DNA from: Streptomyces sp. HUAS ZL42
GTDB taxonomy: Bacteria; Actinomycetota; Actinomycetes; Streptomycetales; Streptomycetaceae
DNA: 64,000 bases
Direction: 5' to 3'
Assembly: GCF_040782645.1 (NCBI RefSeq)
Contig: NZ_CP160403.1
Span: 6,607,001 to 6,671,000, forward strand
A program made the position numbers and the translations under genes. Below, piece by piece: positions 27,396 to 36,724 of the stretch (positions are counted from its first letter, which is position 1; each line of letters begins with the position of its first letter). Below the pieces are notes generated by a model. That model was given only the letters and a program-made list of their open reading frames with translations, was not told the DNA's origin and made no database searches.

Positions 27396-27492
27396 GCACT
27401 CATAGTCCGTTATGGGTAGCTTGAGGCTCTTGCCCCGCACACGGCGTCGCGGCATCGCGTGCACCGCCTACCGATCCCCGCCCCGGAGACCC

Positions 27493-29232
27493 ATGCGCCC
27501 CCGAATAGCCTCCGTACCGCCCCTCGCCCTGACGGGCGGCGCGCTGACCGTCGGCCTCGGCGGTCTGTACCTGGCCGGGCTGCTCGTCACGGGCGGTGAG
27601 ATCGAAGCGGGTACGACGGTGCGCGGGGTGGACATCGGGGGCCTCAGCCGTACGGAGGCCATCCGCAAGCTGGACGGCCACCTGGCTGCGGCCGGCTCGC
27701 GGGATCTGGCCGTGAAGGTCGGTGACCGCGGCGGGACCGTCGACCCGCGGCAGGCCGGACTCACCTTCGATGCCGAGCAGACCGTCGACAGGGCGGCGCG
27801 CACAGGCTCCGATCCGTTCAGCGTGATCGGCGGGTTCTTCCACTCAGGGGGTGACATCGAGCCGGTCGTACGCCTCGACGAGGGCAAGGCCCGCACCGCT
27901 CTCGGGAAGCTGGCGAAGTCGCTCGACCAGAAGGTCCGCGACGGGGCCGTCACCTTCGAGGACGGCCAGGTCGAGCAGGTCGCTCCACACAGTGGTTACG
28001 CCCTGGACGTGGACGCCGCGATCGACACCCTGCGGACCTCCTTCCTGCGTGGCGCGGCGCACACGGTCACGGCCCTGCCCGCCCGCGAGACCGAGCCGAG
28101 GGTGGGGGCGCAGGAGGTACGGCGGGCGGTGCGCGACTTCGCTCGGCCGGCCATGTCGGCGCCCGTCACGCTCACCGCGGACGGCAGGCGGTTCACGGTC
28201 GGCCAGGCCGTTGTGGGCGAGTACCTGACCATGCGGCCGGACGGCTCCGGCAGGCTGATACCGAAGCTGGACGGCAGGGGCCTGCGCTCCGCCCCCGCGG
28301 TGGCACGCCCGCTGGCCGGCGTCACCACCACGGCCAAGAACGCCGTGCTGCGGCTGGACGGCGACCGGGTCGTGGTGACCGACGACGCCCGGACCGGCGT
28401 ACAGATCACCGACAAGGCGCTGAGCAAGGCCGTGCTGCCGCTGCTCACCGAAGCGGGCGCCGCCCGTGCCGGGGACGTGGCCGTACGACGGATCCAGCCG
28501 GAGGTGACCCGCGAGAACGCGGCGCGGCTCGGGCTGACCGAGAAGATGTCCTCCTTCACCGTCAACTTCGAACCGGCCGCGTACCGCACGAAGAACATCG
28601 GGCGGGCCGCGCAACTCATCAACGGTTCCGTCGTCATGCCCGACGAGACCTGGAGCTTCAACCGGACCGTGGGCGAGCGCACCGAGGCCAACGGCTTCGT
28701 CGAGGGCATCATGATCCGCGACGACCAGTTCACCAAAGCGTCCGGCGGTGGCGTCTCCTCCGTGGCCACGACCGTGTTCAACGCGATGTTCTTCGCCGGG
28801 GTCAAGCCCGTGGAGCACGGCGCCCACTCCTTCTACATCGAGCGTTACCCGGAGGGCCGTGAGGCGACGGTCGCCTGGGGCAGCCTCGATCTGAGGTTCA
28901 CCAACGACTCCGGCCACGCCATGTACATCCAGGCCGAGTCCACCGACACCTCGGTGACCGTCAGCTTCATCGGCACCAAGAAGTACGACGAGATCAAGTC
29001 GGTCAAGGGGCCCCGGACCAACGTGAAGCCGCCCGAGCAGAAGGTGAGCGCCGACGAGAAATGTGTGCCGCAGACCCCGCTCGAAGGCTTCGACGTCACC
29101 GTCGAGCGGGTCTTCCACGACGACGGCAGGGAAGTGAAGCGGGAGCCGTTCCGCACCCACTACACCCCGCGTGACGAGATCACCTGCGAGGTTCTTCAGC
29201 CGTCCGAGAGCGGCCCGCCTGACGCCAGGTAG
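27493..29232 (+). CDS. VanW-family protein with YoaR-like peptidoglycan-binding domains
   Basis: 579 residues. A short cytoplasmic start and one membrane helix (LALTGGALTVGLGGLYLAGLL) anchor an external protein. GTTVRGVDIGGLSRTEAIRKL begins the first of two repeated YoaR/PG_binding_4-type modules. The C-terminal third is the VanW domain (AAQLINGSVVMPDETWSFNR, GGGVSSVATTVFNAMFFAG, YPEGREATV). VanW's role in the cell envelope is not established. The start at 27493 is preferred because it begins just before the membrane helix and follows GGAG; the frame is open to 27412. Confidence 0.88.
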   Translation: MRPRIASVPPLALTGGALTVGLGGLYLAGLLVTGGEIEAGTTVRGVDIGGLSRTEAIRKLDGHLAAAGSRDLAVKVGDRGGTVDPRQAGLTFDAEQTVDRAARTGSDPFSVIGGFFHSGGDIEPVVRLDEGKARTALGKLAKSLDQKVRDGAVTFEDGQVEQVAPHSGYALDVDAAIDTLRTSFLRGAAHTVTALPARETEPRVGAQEVRRAVRDFARPAMSAPVTLTADGRRFTVGQAVVGEYLTMRPDGSGRLIPKLDGRGLRSAPAVARPLAGVTTTAKNAVLRLDGDRVVVTDDARTGVQITDKALSKAVLPLLTEAGAARAGDVAVRRIQPEVTRENAARLGLTEKMSSFTVNFEPAAYRTKNIGRAAQLINGSVVMPDETWSFNRTVGERTEANGFVEGIMIRDDQFTKASGGGVSSVATTVFNAMFFAGVKPVEHGAHSFYIERYPEGREATVAWGSLDLRFTNDSGHAMYIQAESTDTSVTVSFIGTKKYDEIKSVKGPRTNVKPPEQKVSADEKCVPQTPLEGFDVTVERVFHDDGREVKREPFRTHYTPRDEITCEVLQPSESGPPDAR

Positions 29233-29293
29233 GCCGTGCCGGGCGCTTCCCCGACCCCGATGCGGGCACCTGGCCCCTTGACCGAAGCGGGGC

Positions 29294-29359
29294 GGCAGCC
29301 TGCAGTTCGCCGTCGCCCCGCAGCCGTATCTGCAGGGCTACTTGGCCGTCGAAGAGGTG
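29294..29359 (+). pseudogene. Short remnant of a sugar-binding protein gene
   Basis: Twenty-two codons read GSLQFAVAPQPYLQGYLAVE plus EV. This resembles the C-terminal segment of RbsB/LacI-like periplasmic sugar-binding proteins (usually DQQPYLQGYLAV). No flanking frame continues it. It is probably a leftover of a lost importer gene. Confidence 0.4.
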
Positions 29360-29427
29360 CGCCGCACCCGATGAGCCTGTTGCCGTGGTGGTCCGCCGCG
29401 CCCGTGGTGGCCGCGGCGGACGGCCGG

Positions 29428-29600
29428 TCAGGAGGCGAACGGTGTGGATCCGTCGGCCGTGGCGATGCGCCACAGATGGTCGGCGGTGCCGTTGTCGTCC
29501 CACTGCAGGGCCTGGGCCCCGGATGCGGTGGACATGTTCTGGATGCCGAGCGCCATGCCGCTGTTCTTGTTGATGATCTTGCAGTGACCGCCGCCCCCCG
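29428..29600 (-). pseudogene. Remnant of a ricin-B/CBM13 lectin domain
   Basis: The minus strand encodes HCKIINKNSGMALGIQNMST followed by ASGAQALQWDDNGTADHLWR and a short tail to a stop at 29428. This is about one beta-trefoil repeat of a ricin-type carbohydrate-binding module, of the kind found at the end of secreted glycosidases. The catalytic part is missing and the frame upstream is not lectin-like. Confidence 0.6.
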
Positions 29601-29860
29601 CGGCCGTGACCGGCCGAGCTGTTCGTGCCGACCGCACGGGAGGCGGCGAGTGAACTCGTAAGATCAACACCGGGTTTGCGACGAGTTTCTCTGAGCAAAC
29701 TCTGGAGGGTCTGTTCGGCTCGAACCCGGAAGCGAAGGTGTGGGGCGTGTTCTCTCCGGGTCACACATCGGAGCGCGTCAGTCGCCGTGGCGGTGGCTGC
29801 GGTCGGCGCGAACGCCGGATCCGGACCGGCCATCCTCACCCGAAGCTCAAGGAGGAACAC

Positions 29861-31048
29861 GTGGCCGCCGTACCCATCACCGACATCGACATGTTCGCGA
29901 CCTCGGACCAGCGCACTCGCTACGAGCAGTATCGGCACCTGCGCGAGCTGGGCGCCGTCGTCCGGCTGCGTGAACCGGACGTGTACGCGGTCACGCGTTA
30001 CGACGAGGTGAAAGCCGCCCTGGCCGATCACGGCGCCTTCATCTCCGGCGAGGGCGTGGGATTCAACCCCGACGTCAACCAGATCATGCGGGGCGTCACT
30101 CTCGTCAGCGACCCGCCGGAGCACGACGTGCTGCGCTCCGTCGTCGGGGCGGGACTGCGGCCCCGCGCCGTGCGCGATCGCAGTGAGGAGATCGCCCAGA
30201 AGGCGCGGGACCTCGTCGCCGACGTCGTCACCAGGGGCGAGATCGACGGCGTCACCGAGCTGGCCCAGGCGATGCCGATGCTGGTCATACCCGACTACCT
30301 GGGACTGCCCGACCGCAACCGCGAGCACCTCTACGAGTGGGGGCAGGTGGGCAACGACCTGCTGGGCCCGGTCACGGAACGCACGCCGCACAACATGGAG
30401 ATGACGCTGCGCCTGTTCCAGTTCGCGGGCGAGCTCGCGCAGAACAGGGAACTCGCGCCTGGAAGCCCCGGAGCCACCATGCTCGAGGCAGCCGATCAGG
30501 GTGTCATCCCCAAGGAGAAATGCCCGCTCCTCCTCGTCGACTTCATCGGCCCCTCGCTGGAGACCACGGCCGCGGCGATCGGCCATCTGCTCGCCGTCTT
30601 CGCCGAACGCCCGGACCAATGGGCCGCGCTTCGCGCCGAGCCCGGCCTCGTGGCTTCGACGATCAACGAAGTCCTCAGATACGAGAGTCCGGTGCGGGGC
30701 CTCACCCGCATCGCGGCGCGCGACACCGAGCTCGCAGGGGTGACGATCCCGCAGGGCGCCCGTGTGTGGGCCCTGTTCGCGTCCGCCAACCGCGACGAGC
30801 GGAAGTGGGAGCGCGCGGACGAGTTCGACTTCCGCCGCAATCCGGTCGACCACCTCGGCTTCGGATACGGCCCGCACAGCTGCGTCGGTCAGGGCGTCGC
30901 CCGCCTCGAGCTGCACGCCCTGATCCACGCGCTTCTCGAGTCCGTCGAGCGCATCGAGTTCACCGGCGATCCGGTGATCGCGGAGAACACGATCCTGAAC
31001 ACGCACGCCGAGATCCCCGTCCGACTCGTGGCGAGGAAGGCGGCCTAG
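29861..31048 (+). CDS. Cytochrome P450 monooxygenase
   Basis: 395 residues, typical for soluble bacterial class I P450s. The haem motif FGYGPHSCVGQGVARLE has the thiolate Cys at 341. The K-helix ExxR is in NEVLRYESPVRG. The I-helix reads LLLVDFIGPSLETTAAAIG, where LETT stands at the usual acid-alcohol pair. The start is GTG at 29861, 6 nt after AAGGAGG; the frame is open to 29738. It is separate from the downstream cluster genes, facing the dioxygenase gene across a hairpin. It has no 11-bp TCAG array in its promoter region, unlike other cluster genes. A role in tailoring the polyketide or an amino-acid unit is inferred from position. Confidence 0.9.
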   Translation: MAAVPITDIDMFATSDQRTRYEQYRHLRELGAVVRLREPDVYAVTRYDEVKAALADHGAFISGEGVGFNPDVNQIMRGVTLVSDPPEHDVLRSVVGAGLRPRAVRDRSEEIAQKARDLVADVVTRGEIDGVTELAQAMPMLVIPDYLGLPDRNREHLYEWGQVGNDLLGPVTERTPHNMEMTLRLFQFAGELAQNRELAPGSPGATMLEAADQGVIPKEKCPLLLVDFIGPSLETTAAAIGHLLAVFAERPDQWAALRAEPGLVASTINEVLRYESPVRGLTRIAARDTELAGVTIPQGARVWALFASANRDERKWERADEFDFRRNPVDHLGFGYGPHSCVGQGVARLELHALIHALLESVERIEFTGDPVIAENTILNTHAEIPVRLVARKAA

Positions 31049-31075
31049 CGGAAGGGGGCTCCGACCGGCTGAGCT

Positions 31076-31108
31076 CGAGGGCGTTCGCACCTGGGTGCGG
31101 CGCCCTCG
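31076..31108. terminator. Hairpin between convergent P450 and dioxygenase genes
   Basis: CGAGGGCG (31076-31083) pairs with CGCCCTCG (31101-31108), enclosing a second paired element GCACC/GGTGC. It can serve both directions. Confidence 0.65.
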
Positions 31109-31143
31109 GACCCTTATCGGCATGCCTGCGTACTCAGGCGCAG

Positions 31144-31872
31144 CTACTCGCACTCCCGCAGTCCCGGAGAACGCTTGTAGCCCAGGATCAGCACGTCGCG
31201 CAGGGCCGTGGCGCCCGCCTGGGCGGCCGTGATGGGACGTACGGCGTGCAGAACCTTCTGGTCGGCCCAGAACATCGTGTCCATCCGCGAGGTCAGACAG
31301 AACTCGGTGATGAGTTCCTTGGACTCGCTGTAGACCTGGGATTCGCCGCCCGTGACATTGAGCCGGTTCATCAGGTGAATCGCACCGAAGTCGACCTCGT
31401 CGCGATGCGGGCCCTCCGGCGTGGGCTCGCCGACTTCGTCCGGGGTGCTGATGATCCGGAACTGGTGACACTGCACGTCCCAGGGGTCGTCCAGCCACTG
31501 CGGCTGGACCGGGAACCTGGCGAAGTCCAGGCGGATCAGCCTGGTCAGCAGGGGGTTGTGCAGTGTCGCCCGGCTGAGCGGGGCGACGTCGCGTTCGATG
31601 CCGCCGGCGTACTCGTTGACGCCGTCCGACTGGTAGTAGGGCCGGTGCGGACGGAGCCGGATCAGTCCGCTGCGCGGCAGAAAGTAGAAACGGTCGTAGC
31701 GACGCTCGCGGAATCGTGATCCGTTCTTCAGATACTTGTCGACTTCCAGGTCGTTCCATTCGCCCGCCAGTTCCTCCTCGAAACGGTGAAGCTCCGGATC
31801 GAGTGGAAACTGATCGCGCGTCAGCAGTGAGTAGCCGAGGTTCCGCAGTTCTTCCCGGGTGTCGGTCGACAC
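31144..31872 (-). CDS. PF10014-type Fe(II)/2-oxoglutarate dioxygenase
   Basis: 242 residues. The family, as I recall it, includes free L-isoleucine/L-leucine hydroxylases of Bacillus and relatives. The iron facial triad is visible as HRDEVDFGAIHL (His and the acidic residue two or three places on) and the later His in KVLHAVRPI; an Arg downstream would bind 2-oxoglutarate. The start is GTG at 31872, 8 nt after GGAGG. It is divergent from the ACP gene; two TCAG heptamers 11 bp apart lie upstream on this strand. A hydroxylated amino-acid precursor for the cluster product is a fair inference, but the substrate is unknown. Confidence 0.75.
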   Translation of the reverse strand: MSTDTREELRNLGYSLLTRDQFPLDPELHRFEEELAGEWNDLEVDKYLKNGSRFRERRYDRFYFLPRSGLIRLRPHRPYYQSDGVNEYAGGIERDVAPLSRATLHNPLLTRLIRLDFARFPVQPQWLDDPWDVQCHQFRIISTPDEVGEPTPEGPHRDEVDFGAIHLMNRLNVTGGESQVYSESKELITEFCLTSRMDTMFWADQKVLHAVRPITAAQAGATALRDVLILGYKRSPGLRECE

Positions 31873-31947
31873 GGTGGGGTCCTCCAGATGCCGGTTCTCT
31901 CTCCCGGTGCACGCCCGGAATTCTCCGGCCGAGTTTCGCACCGCGGC

Positions 31948-31965
31948 GCTGACGGCGAACTGACA
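31948..31965 (-). promoter_or_regulatory. SARP-type direct repeats, dioxygenase promoter
   Basis: On the minus strand TGTCAGT and CGTCAGC are spaced exactly 11 bp start to start. A weak -10-like GAAACT follows 10 bp later (31937-31932). The match to the array type at the other cluster promoters supports common control. Confidence 0.6.
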
Positions 31966-32021
31966 ACGCGATCCCCCCGGCGCGGGAGACGAAGGCCGCG
32001 GAAGTGCAAGGTCGGGCCGTG

Positions 32022-32065
32022 GGTCAGCCTCGCGTCAGCCGGTGGCAAGCCCACCGTGTTGTACT
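32022..32065 (+). promoter_or_regulatory. SARP-type direct repeats and -10, ACP/PKS operon
   Basis: GGTCAGC (32022), CGTCAGC (32033) and GGCAAGC (32044) recur every 11 bp. A -10-like TGTACT lies at 32060-32065, 9 bp after the last repeat. The ACP start codon is 30 bp further on. This is the known layout of SARP binding sites, which replace the -35 element. Confidence 0.75.
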
Positions 32066-32094
32066 CGAACCCGTCTGGCAGGAGGGTGAACACG

Positions 32095-32412
32095 ATGGCG
32101 CCTATTGCCGAACGGCTGGAATCACTGTCCAGGTCGGAACGCTGGACAGTTCTCGAATCCATGGTCGTGGCGGAGTTCAAAACGGCCTTGCTCATGAGCG
32201 AGGACGAAGAGCTGCCGTTGGAGGACAGTTACTTCGAACTGGGTCTGACATCCCTGGCTCTCACCGATGTGAAGCAGCGCCTCGAGGCGCTCCTCGGCCA
32301 GGGCATCAGCAGCACCGTGATGTTCAACCGGCCGACCGTCGAGCAGTTGATGGACTACCTGACCGGCGAGGTCCTGGTGGAACTGTTCGACTCGCGGGCC
32401 GCGGCCGGGTAG
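32095..32412 (+). CDS. Free-standing acyl carrier protein
   Basis: 105 residues, acidic, one carrier domain. The phosphopantetheine site is S53 in LGLTSLAL, where LTSL replaces the common DSL. The following helices (DVKQRLEALLGQGISSTVMF, RPTVEQLMDYL) match type I PKS/NRPS-like carrier domains rather than fatty-acid AcpP. GGAGGG precedes the ATG. It is the first gene of the ACP-PKS-ligase-thioesterase-SnoaL operon. It may hold a starter unit loaded by the ligase two genes on. Confidence 0.88.
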   Translation: MAPIAERLESLSRSERWTVLESMVVAEFKTALLMSEDEELPLEDSYFELGLTSLALTDVKQRLEALLGQGISSTVMFNRPTVEQLMDYLTGEVLVELFDSRAAAG

Positions 32413-32489
32413 CGGCCACGCCGGGCCGCCCGCCCGCAGGGCACGAAGAAATGGCCAGCACAAGCTCACCGGACAAGGAGGCGGCCGGC

Positions 32490-35400
32490 ATGCCGGAATC
32501 GGACCTCGCCGCAGTGCGACAGAGGCTGGACGCGGCAGAGGAGACCATCCGTCAGCAACAGCGAACCATCGGGCAGTTCGTTCTGGAGAAACACGAGCCC
32601 ATTGCCGTCGTCGGTGTCGGAATGCGTTTCCCCGGTGGCAGCACCACACTGGACGAGTTCGAGGCGTTTCTTCGCGAAGGGCGTTCCGGTATAGGCCCCC
32701 TACCGCGCTCACGCTGGCTTTCGGACGTGGCCGAGGAGAAGATCACGGCAAAGGCCGGTGGATTTCTCGACCGCATCGACGACTTCGACGCGCAGTTCTT
32801 CAACATTCCGCCCAGCCAGGTGCCGTACGTCGATCCGCAGCAACGGCTGCTTCTGGAGACCGTGTGGGAGGCGCTGGAACACGCCAACATCGATCCGGCA
32901 GGACTCCGCCACGGCGACGGGGGAATTTACGTCGGAGCTTCGCCCCTGGACTTCGCGCTCGAACTGGAGTCGCTGGGTGACGAACAGCTCGACGGCGCCC
33001 TGACCACGGGTATGGGCGGCTATTCGATGTCCGGTCGGCTCTCCTACTTCCTGGGCTGGCGCGGGCCGAGCCTCACCACCGACACCGCCTGCGCCTCGTC
33101 ACTGACGGCGCTGCACCTGGCCGTCGAGGGGCTGCGCCGCCGTGAGTGCGGGATCGCCCTGTGCGCGGCCGTGAACGCCCTGCACAATCCCCGCTCGTTC
33201 GTCATCCTCTCGCACGGCCGGATGCTCTCGCCGGACGGCCACTGCAAGACGTTCGACGAGGCCGCCGACGGGTACGCCCGGGCCGAGGGCTGCGGGGCGC
33301 TCGTCCTCAAGCGGCTGTCGGACGCGCTGATGGACGGGGACACCGTGCTCGCCCTGGTGCGCGGCACGGCGATCGGCCAGGACGGTGAGAGCGCCGGCCT
33401 GAGCGCCCCCAACGGTGTGGCTCAGGAGGCCGTCATGCGGTCCGCCCTCGCCAACGCCCGCCTGGAACCGGGCGACATCCAGTACGTCGAGGCGCACGGC
33501 ACCGGTACCCCGCTCGGCGATCCCATCGAAATGGAGTCGATCAACGCGGTGTTCGGCGCGTCCCACGCCAAGGAGGCGCCGCTGACCGTGGGTTCGCTCA
33601 AGGCCAACGTGGGTCACATGGAGCCGGCCGCCGGTCTCGGCGGGATCATCAAGGTCATCGCACAGCTGCGAGCGGGCACGATCTTCCCGCACCTGTGGCA
33701 GAACCCCTCCGGCCGCATCCCCTGGGACAGCTACCCGGTCACCGTGCCCACGCGGGCCCACCCCTGGGAGGCACCCGTACGCCGCGCGACCGTCAACGGG
33801 TTCGGGGTCGCCGGAGCCATCGGCGTCGCCGTCCTCGAACAGGCGCCGCCCCCCGACGTCGCGCACACACTGCTGGAGCGGGCGGGCCACACCACCACCG
33901 CAGAGGGACGGGTCGTCACCGACGACACGGGCGACGCACCCGAGGGACACGGCGGGCAGGACGAGCCCGGTGGGCACGTCTTCACCCTGTCCGCCAAGAC
34001 CCGGCCCGCGCTGCGTCTGCAGGTGGAGCGCCATCTGCGCTTCCTGGAGAGCAACCCGGACACCGGCCTGGCGGACCTGTGCCACACGCGTGCCGTCGGG
34101 CGCACCCACTTCCGGCACCGGCTGGCCGCCGCGGTGGAGAGCGTCGACGAGCTGACCGCCGTACTGAGCGAGGAGCTCGGCCGGGCGGGCGGCGAGGACA
34201 CGGCCGCCGGCCGGCCCGCCGCGGACACGTACCGCAAGGTGGCCTTCCTCTTCACCGGTTCCGGCTCGCAGTTCGTCGGCATGGGACGGGACCTCTACCG
34301 CGGCCACCCGGCCTTCCGGGAACACGTCGACGCCTGCGACGCCCTGTTCGCCGCGGTGCTCGGCAGGTCCGTGCGCGACATCATGCTCGGCGAGACGGCG
34401 GACGCGGAGGAACTCCTCGACACCACCCGCTACGCGCACGCGGCGCTGTTCACGCTGGAGTACGCGCTCGCCCGGCTCTGGCTGTCGTGGGGCGTGCGGC
34501 CCAGTGCCCTGATCGGACACAGCGTCGGCGAGATCGTCGCCGCCACGGTCGCCGGCCTGTTCTCGCTGTCCGACGGGGTGTCCTTCCTCGCGGAGCGTGC
34601 CCGGCTGATCGAGTCGGTCTCCCGGCCCGGTGGTATGGCCGCGGTGTCGGCACCGGCGGACGAGGTCGGCCCGCGGCTGGCCCGCTGGCCGGATCTGGCG
34701 GTCGCCGCGGTCAACTCTCCTCGCCAGTGCGTCGTCTCGGGCGGCGCGGAATCGCTTGCCGCGGCCGTCGCCGACCTCAGGGCGGCCGGCTGGACGGTCA
34801 CGCCGCTGCGGGTGTCGTCGCCGTTCCACTCGCCGCTGATGGCCGAGGTGTCCGACCGACTGCGCACGGCGCTGGGCAAGGTCCGGTTCCGCGAACCGGA
34901 GCTGACCCTGATCTCCAACGTGACCGGCCGGGCGGCCCGGCCCGAGGAGATGTCCACCCCCGACTACTGGGTCCGCCACCTCAACGAGGCGGTGCGGTTC
35001 GAGGAGGACGTACGCGCCGTCGACGAGCGCGGCCGCCACGTCTTCCTCGAGGTGGGTCCCTCGACCGCCCTGACCTCCCTGGCGCGCCAGTGCGTGGATG
35101 CCACGCGCCACCGCTGGCTGAGCTGCCTCAGCCGGTCCGACACGACGGGGAAGACGATCCGCCGGGCACTGGCCGCCCTGTACGAGGCCGGGCCGGCCGT
35201 CGACTGGCGCGAGGTGTACCGGGGTACGCCGGGGCGCAGGATCCCGCTGCCCGGTTACGCCTTCGACCGGCGCCCCTACCGTCTGCCCGCCCGGCGCGAT
35301 CCGGCCGGTGCCGACGTCCACCCGCTGCTGGGCCGGGAGACGCCCGAACCGGATGGGAACGGACAGCCGGGACCGGTCCGGCGGTTCACCGCCCGGATCA

Positions 35401-36632
35401 GCGCCGGACAGCCCGGCTACCTGGCCGACCACACCCTGGACGGCCGGGTGTTCCTGCCCGCCGCGGCCTACGCGGAGACGCTCTTCGCTCTCCAGGACGC
35501 CCTGTACGGGACCACCACCCGCCCGGTGGAGGACCTGCGCTTCCACGAGGCGCTCTTCCTCACCGCCCGGCCGGTGCTGCTGACCACCCGCGCCGAGCCC
35601 ACGGGCGACGGACGCCTTCGCGTGGAGATCCTCAGCGGCCCCCTCGAGACGGGGCAGGGCCATGAGCGGCTGCACGCGACGGCCGTCATCGCGGCCGACC
35701 CGGCGGACGGCACCGGAGTGAGCGCGACGGGCGGGGCGCTGCTGAGCCGTGCCGACGCCCTCTCCGGCGTACCCCTCTCCGCCGACCGGATCCTGGACGG
35801 GGACGGGGTGCGGGAGGCCTACGAGCGGGCCGGGCTGCGGTACGGGCCGCAGTTCCGCCGGGTCCGCCTCGTCGCCCGGTACGAGGACGACCTCGCCGTG
35901 GGCGAGCTGTACGGCGGGGACGTCTCCCGGTCCGAGCACCTTCCGCCGCCGCTGCTCGACGGCGCCACGCACGGCCTGGCCGTCCTCGCCGACGACGGGC
36001 ACCGGTACGTGGCCACCGGAATCGGCCGGCTGCGCCTGTTCAAGAAGCCCCGGGCCGGGGAACTGCGCACCGTCCTGGGCCTCGACAGGAGCGCCGACGC
36101 CGGTGACGGCGGAACGGCGTTCACCCTCGACGGACTGTTGCTCGAAGGCGACAGCCCGGTCGTGGAGCTGTCCGGCATGGCCTTCACCCGCCTGGCCCCC
36201 CGCGCGGCCACCACGGCGTCCGCCGCGGGGCCGGCCGAGGCGCAGCACCGGGCCCGCCGCGTGCTGCCCGGACGGGACGCCCTGCTCGCCGCGTCGCCGG
36301 ACGCGCGCAGGACTGGGCTGCTCGACGTGGTCCGCTCCACCGTCGCGGAGCTGCTGGCGATCGACGACCCGGACACCGTCGACGCCCGTGCCACGTTCCT
36401 GGAACTCGGCGTGGACTCGCTCAGGGCGATCGACCTCAAGGACCGGCTCGAGGACGCCCTGCGCGTCCCGCTGGTCTCCTCGGCCGTGTTCGACCACCCC
36501 ACGGTCGAGGACCTCGCGGACGCCCTGGGCCACCGCCTGACCGCCGGACCGCAGGCCGGCCCCGCCGCCCGCGCAGGCACCGCGGCCGGGGCGAACGAGC
36601 CGGCGGCCACGGTGCCGGACCGGCTCGGCTGA
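32490..36632 (+). CDS. Type I polyketide synthase, KS-AT-DH-ACP
   Basis: 1380 residues. A coiled coil (residues 5-30) that may act as a docking element precedes the ketosynthase, with C201 (TACASS), H336 (HGTGT) and H376 (KANVGH) all present. The acyltransferase has S678 in GHSVGE and the specificity motif SPFH (H780), which favours malonyl-CoA. The dehydratase has H981 (HTLDGRVFLP) and D1157 (DGATH), so it looks active. The ACP has S1310 (VDSL). There is no ketoreductase, enoylreductase or thioesterase, although a DH normally needs a KR product. ATG 32490 is preferred over ATG 32451 because AAGGAGG lies 8 nt upstream of it. The product cannot be predicted. Confidence 0.93.
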   Translation: MPESDLAAVRQRLDAAEETIRQQQRTIGQFVLEKHEPIAVVGVGMRFPGGSTTLDEFEAFLREGRSGIGPLPRSRWLSDVAEEKITAKAGGFLDRIDDFDAQFFNIPPSQVPYVDPQQRLLLETVWEALEHANIDPAGLRHGDGGIYVGASPLDFALELESLGDEQLDGALTTGMGGYSMSGRLSYFLGWRGPSLTTDTACASSLTALHLAVEGLRRRECGIALCAAVNALHNPRSFVILSHGRMLSPDGHCKTFDEAADGYARAEGCGALVLKRLSDALMDGDTVLALVRGTAIGQDGESAGLSAPNGVAQEAVMRSALANARLEPGDIQYVEAHGTGTPLGDPIEMESINAVFGASHAKEAPLTVGSLKANVGHMEPAAGLGGIIKVIAQLRAGTIFPHLWQNPSGRIPWDSYPVTVPTRAHPWEAPVRRATVNGFGVAGAIGVAVLEQAPPPDVAHTLLERAGHTTTAEGRVVTDDTGDAPEGHGGQDEPGGHVFTLSAKTRPALRLQVERHLRFLESNPDTGLADLCHTRAVGRTHFRHRLAAAVESVDELTAVLSEELGRAGGEDTAAGRPAADTYRKVAFLFTGSGSQFVGMGRDLYRGHPAFREHVDACDALFAAVLGRSVRDIMLGETADAEELLDTTRYAHAALFTLEYALARLWLSWGVRPSALIGHSVGEIVAATVAGLFSLSDGVSFLAERARLIESVSRPGGMAAVSAPADEVGPRLARWPDLAVAAVNSPRQCVVSGGAESLAAAVADLRAAGWTVTPLRVSSPFHSPLMAEVSDRLRTALGKVRFREPELTLISNVTGRAARPEEMSTPDYWVRHLNEAVRFEEDVRAVDERGRHVFLEVGPSTALTSLARQCVDATRHRWLSCLSRSDTTGKTIRRALAALYEAGPAVDWREVYRGTPGRRIPLPGYAFDRRPYRLPARRDPAGADVHPLLGRETPEPDGNGQPGPVRRFTARISAGQPGYLADHTLDGRVFLPAAAYAETLFALQDALYGTTTRPVEDLRFHEALFLTARPVLLTTRAEPTGDGRLRVEILSGPLETGQGHERLHATAVIAADPADGTGVSATGGALLSRADALSGVPLSADRILDGDGVREAYERAGLRYGPQFRRVRLVARYEDDLAVGELYGGDVSRSEHLPPPLLDGATHGLAVLADDGHRYVATGIGRLRLFKKPRAGELRTVLGLDRSADAGDGGTAFTLDGLLLEGDSPVVELSGMAFTRLAPRAATTASAAGPAEAQHRARRVLPGRDALLAASPDARRTGLLDVVRSTVAELLAIDDPDTVDARATFLELGVDSLRAIDLKDRLEDALRVPLVSSAVFDHPTVEDLADALGHRLTAGPQAGPAARAGTAAGANEPAATVPDRLG

Positions 36633-36724
36633 CCGGGACGGCACCGCACGGCGCCACTCACCACCGCACCGAGTCCCTGCCGCGCCCACCGGGTGCCGGC
36701 CCGACGAACGAACCGAGGGGCCCC

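Noticed and set aside
27218..27403. 61-codon minus-strand frame between kinase and VanW genes
   Set aside because: No ribosome-binding site or family signature, and it overlaps the direct repeats upstream of the vanW-like gene.
29761..29790. Single GTCAG before the P450 gene as a SARP site
   Set aside because: Only one unit is present and no 11-bp partner or matching -10 was found.
32451..32489. Upstream ATG at 32451 as the PKS start
   Set aside because: It lacks a good ribosome-binding site, while ATG 32490 has AAGGAGG 8 nt upstream; the 13 extra residues add no domain.
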